Positions 54,571-54,820 of a DNA stretch of 54,820 bases are shown one piece after another (the stretch's first letter is position 1; each line of letters begins with the position of its first letter). Origin of the DNA: UBA2402 sp037139735 (GTDB lineage Bacteria; Planctomycetota; Phycisphaerae; Phycisphaerales; UBA1924); assembly GCA_037139735.1 (NCBI GenBank), contig JBAXFU010000010.1, positions 1 to 54,820 on the forward strand, in the 5' to 3' direction. The position numbers and the translations under genes are program-made. The notes under the pieces are model-generated. The model made no database searches. It was not told the DNA's origin and saw only the letters and a program-made list of their open reading frames with translations.

Positions 54571-54610
54571 CAAAAAATGAACGAGCCGGGCGAGCATTCG
54601 CCCGGCTCGT
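54571..54610 (-). terminator. intrinsic terminator after tRNA-Gln
   Basis: A 13-bp perfect stem (54581-54593 with 54598-54610) around the loop GCAT. On the minus strand it is followed, after three bases, by a run of six T. It lies about 43 bases past the tRNA 3' end. It may also serve the plus-strand lipoprotein gene that ends at 54492. Confidence 0.85.
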
Positions 54611-54652
54611 TGCTTGTACGGCCATGGTTCGCGGATCGGCGAACCTCGAAAG

Positions 54653-54723
54653 CTGGGGATCTAGGATTTGAACCTAGACTAACTGAGTCAGAGTCAGTCG
54701 TGCTACCGTTACACCAATCCCCA
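54653..54723 (-). tRNA. tRNA-Gln (anticodon CUG)
   Basis: A 71-base cloverleaf on the minus strand. Acceptor TGGGGAT pairs with ATCCCCA (7 bp) with discriminator G. D-arm GTGT/GCAC with a GG in the loop. Anticodon stem ACTGA/TCAGT with loop CTCTGAC, so the anticodon is CTG (reads CAG, glutamine). T-arm CTAGG/CCTAG with loop TTCAAAT. The CCA end is not encoded (the next bases are CTT). A strong terminator follows. Confidence 0.95.
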
Positions 54724-54786
54724 ATGCGGACGGGATGATACGGACGCGGCCACCCGGCGGCAAGCCGCGGCGGGCCCTCCCACACA

Positions 54787-54820
54787 GGTATCGGCCCGGG
54801 TATCGGCCCGGGTATCGGCC
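54787..54820. repeat. 12-bp tandem repeat cut by the window end
   Basis: GGTATCGGCCCG is repeated at 54787-54798 and 54799-54810, and 10 more bases match to the last base of the window. The array must be at least 2.8 units and may continue. It lies upstream of the tRNA-Gln gene on the minus strand. Confidence 0.9.

Noticed and set aside
1..54820. Insertion sequences, prophage genes, toxin-antitoxin pairs, restriction systems, rRNA or riboswitches
   Set aside because: No transposase, integrase, phage structural, toxin or methylase motif was found, and no known riboswitch core was recognised. The HNH protein stands alone and shows no link to a restriction or mobile system.

Overview
This is a GC-rich bacterial chromosomal segment, densely coded on both strands. 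The gene content points to a diderm (Gram-negative type) bacterium, most likely a member of the Planctomycetota, perhaps class Phycisphaerae. The lineage is an inference from gene families and was not tested by a search. Evidence for a diderm with peptidoglycan and an LPS-like surface: an OmpH/Skp chaperone next to lpxD, a GmhB-like heptose phosphatase, a BamE-like lipoprotein, MurB and MurC, a DUF481 outer-membrane beta-barrel protein, an AsmA-like protein, and an ExbB-ExbD-ExbD set. I see no phage, transposase, CRISPR array or rRNA. One tRNA-Gln (CUG) lies near the right end.

Layout. 0.1-4.5 kb: a ribose-type ABC permease, a sugar-nucleotide epimerase, an M19 dipeptidase and, convergent with them, a sugar-binding protein. 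4.6-6.9 kb: a SPATA20/YyaL-like DUF255 protein carrying an extra DsbD-like domain. 7.0-14.2 kb: envelope and repair genes (ompH, lpxD, a HIT protein, murC, a small membrane protein, murB, polX). 14.2-17.2 kb (minus strand): a crotonase overlapping a gmhB-like gene, a DUF1634 gene overlapping a TauE/SafE permease, and a BamE-like lipoprotein. 17.3-20.5 kb: a lone LolD/MacB-type ATPase, phenylalanine hydroxylase and a metallo-beta-lactamase-fold hydrolase. 20.6-30.2 kb: dnaA with a recognisable promoter, then an ECF sigma factor, its probable membrane anti-sigma, a TonB-like anchor fused to a degenerate VWA domain, and a 1456-residue AsmA-like protein. 30.4-37.3 kb: a PilZ protein, a TPR/OGT-like glycosyltransferase, arfB, a PLP aminotransferase, small proteins and an AI-2E family exporter. 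37.3-41.3 kb: surface polysaccharide genes (acetyltransferase, double GT2, UbiA-type prenyltransferase). 41.4-46.6 kb: GH31, a lipoprotein, a CrtI-like desaturase and an HNH nuclease. 46.6-54.8 kb: exbB-exbD-exbD, a YeiH transporter, an unknown protein, a small membrane exporter, GH57, mscL, a DUF481 protein, a metal-binding lipoprotein and tRNA-Gln.

The most interesting pattern is regulatory. Fourteen genes that begin transcription units have a TANNNT hexamer (for example TACCCT, TACGCT, TACACT, TATCAT) ending only 4-8 bases before the start codon, and in most of them I see no Shine-Dalgarno sequence. This is what leaderless transcription looks like. Several other genes (mscL, the DUF481 gene, the PilZ gene, the HNH gene, the double GT2 gene, the 54.2-kb lipoprotein, lpxD, dnaA) have clear Shine-Dalgarno sites and no such adjacent box. 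The window therefore seems to use two start modes.

Other structure: 9-bp tandem repeats at three loci (one inside the DnaA linker), a 37-bp dispersed repeat with a palindrome cluster, a triple 18-bp repeat built on GCGATCGC, and a 12-bp tandem repeat running off the right edge.
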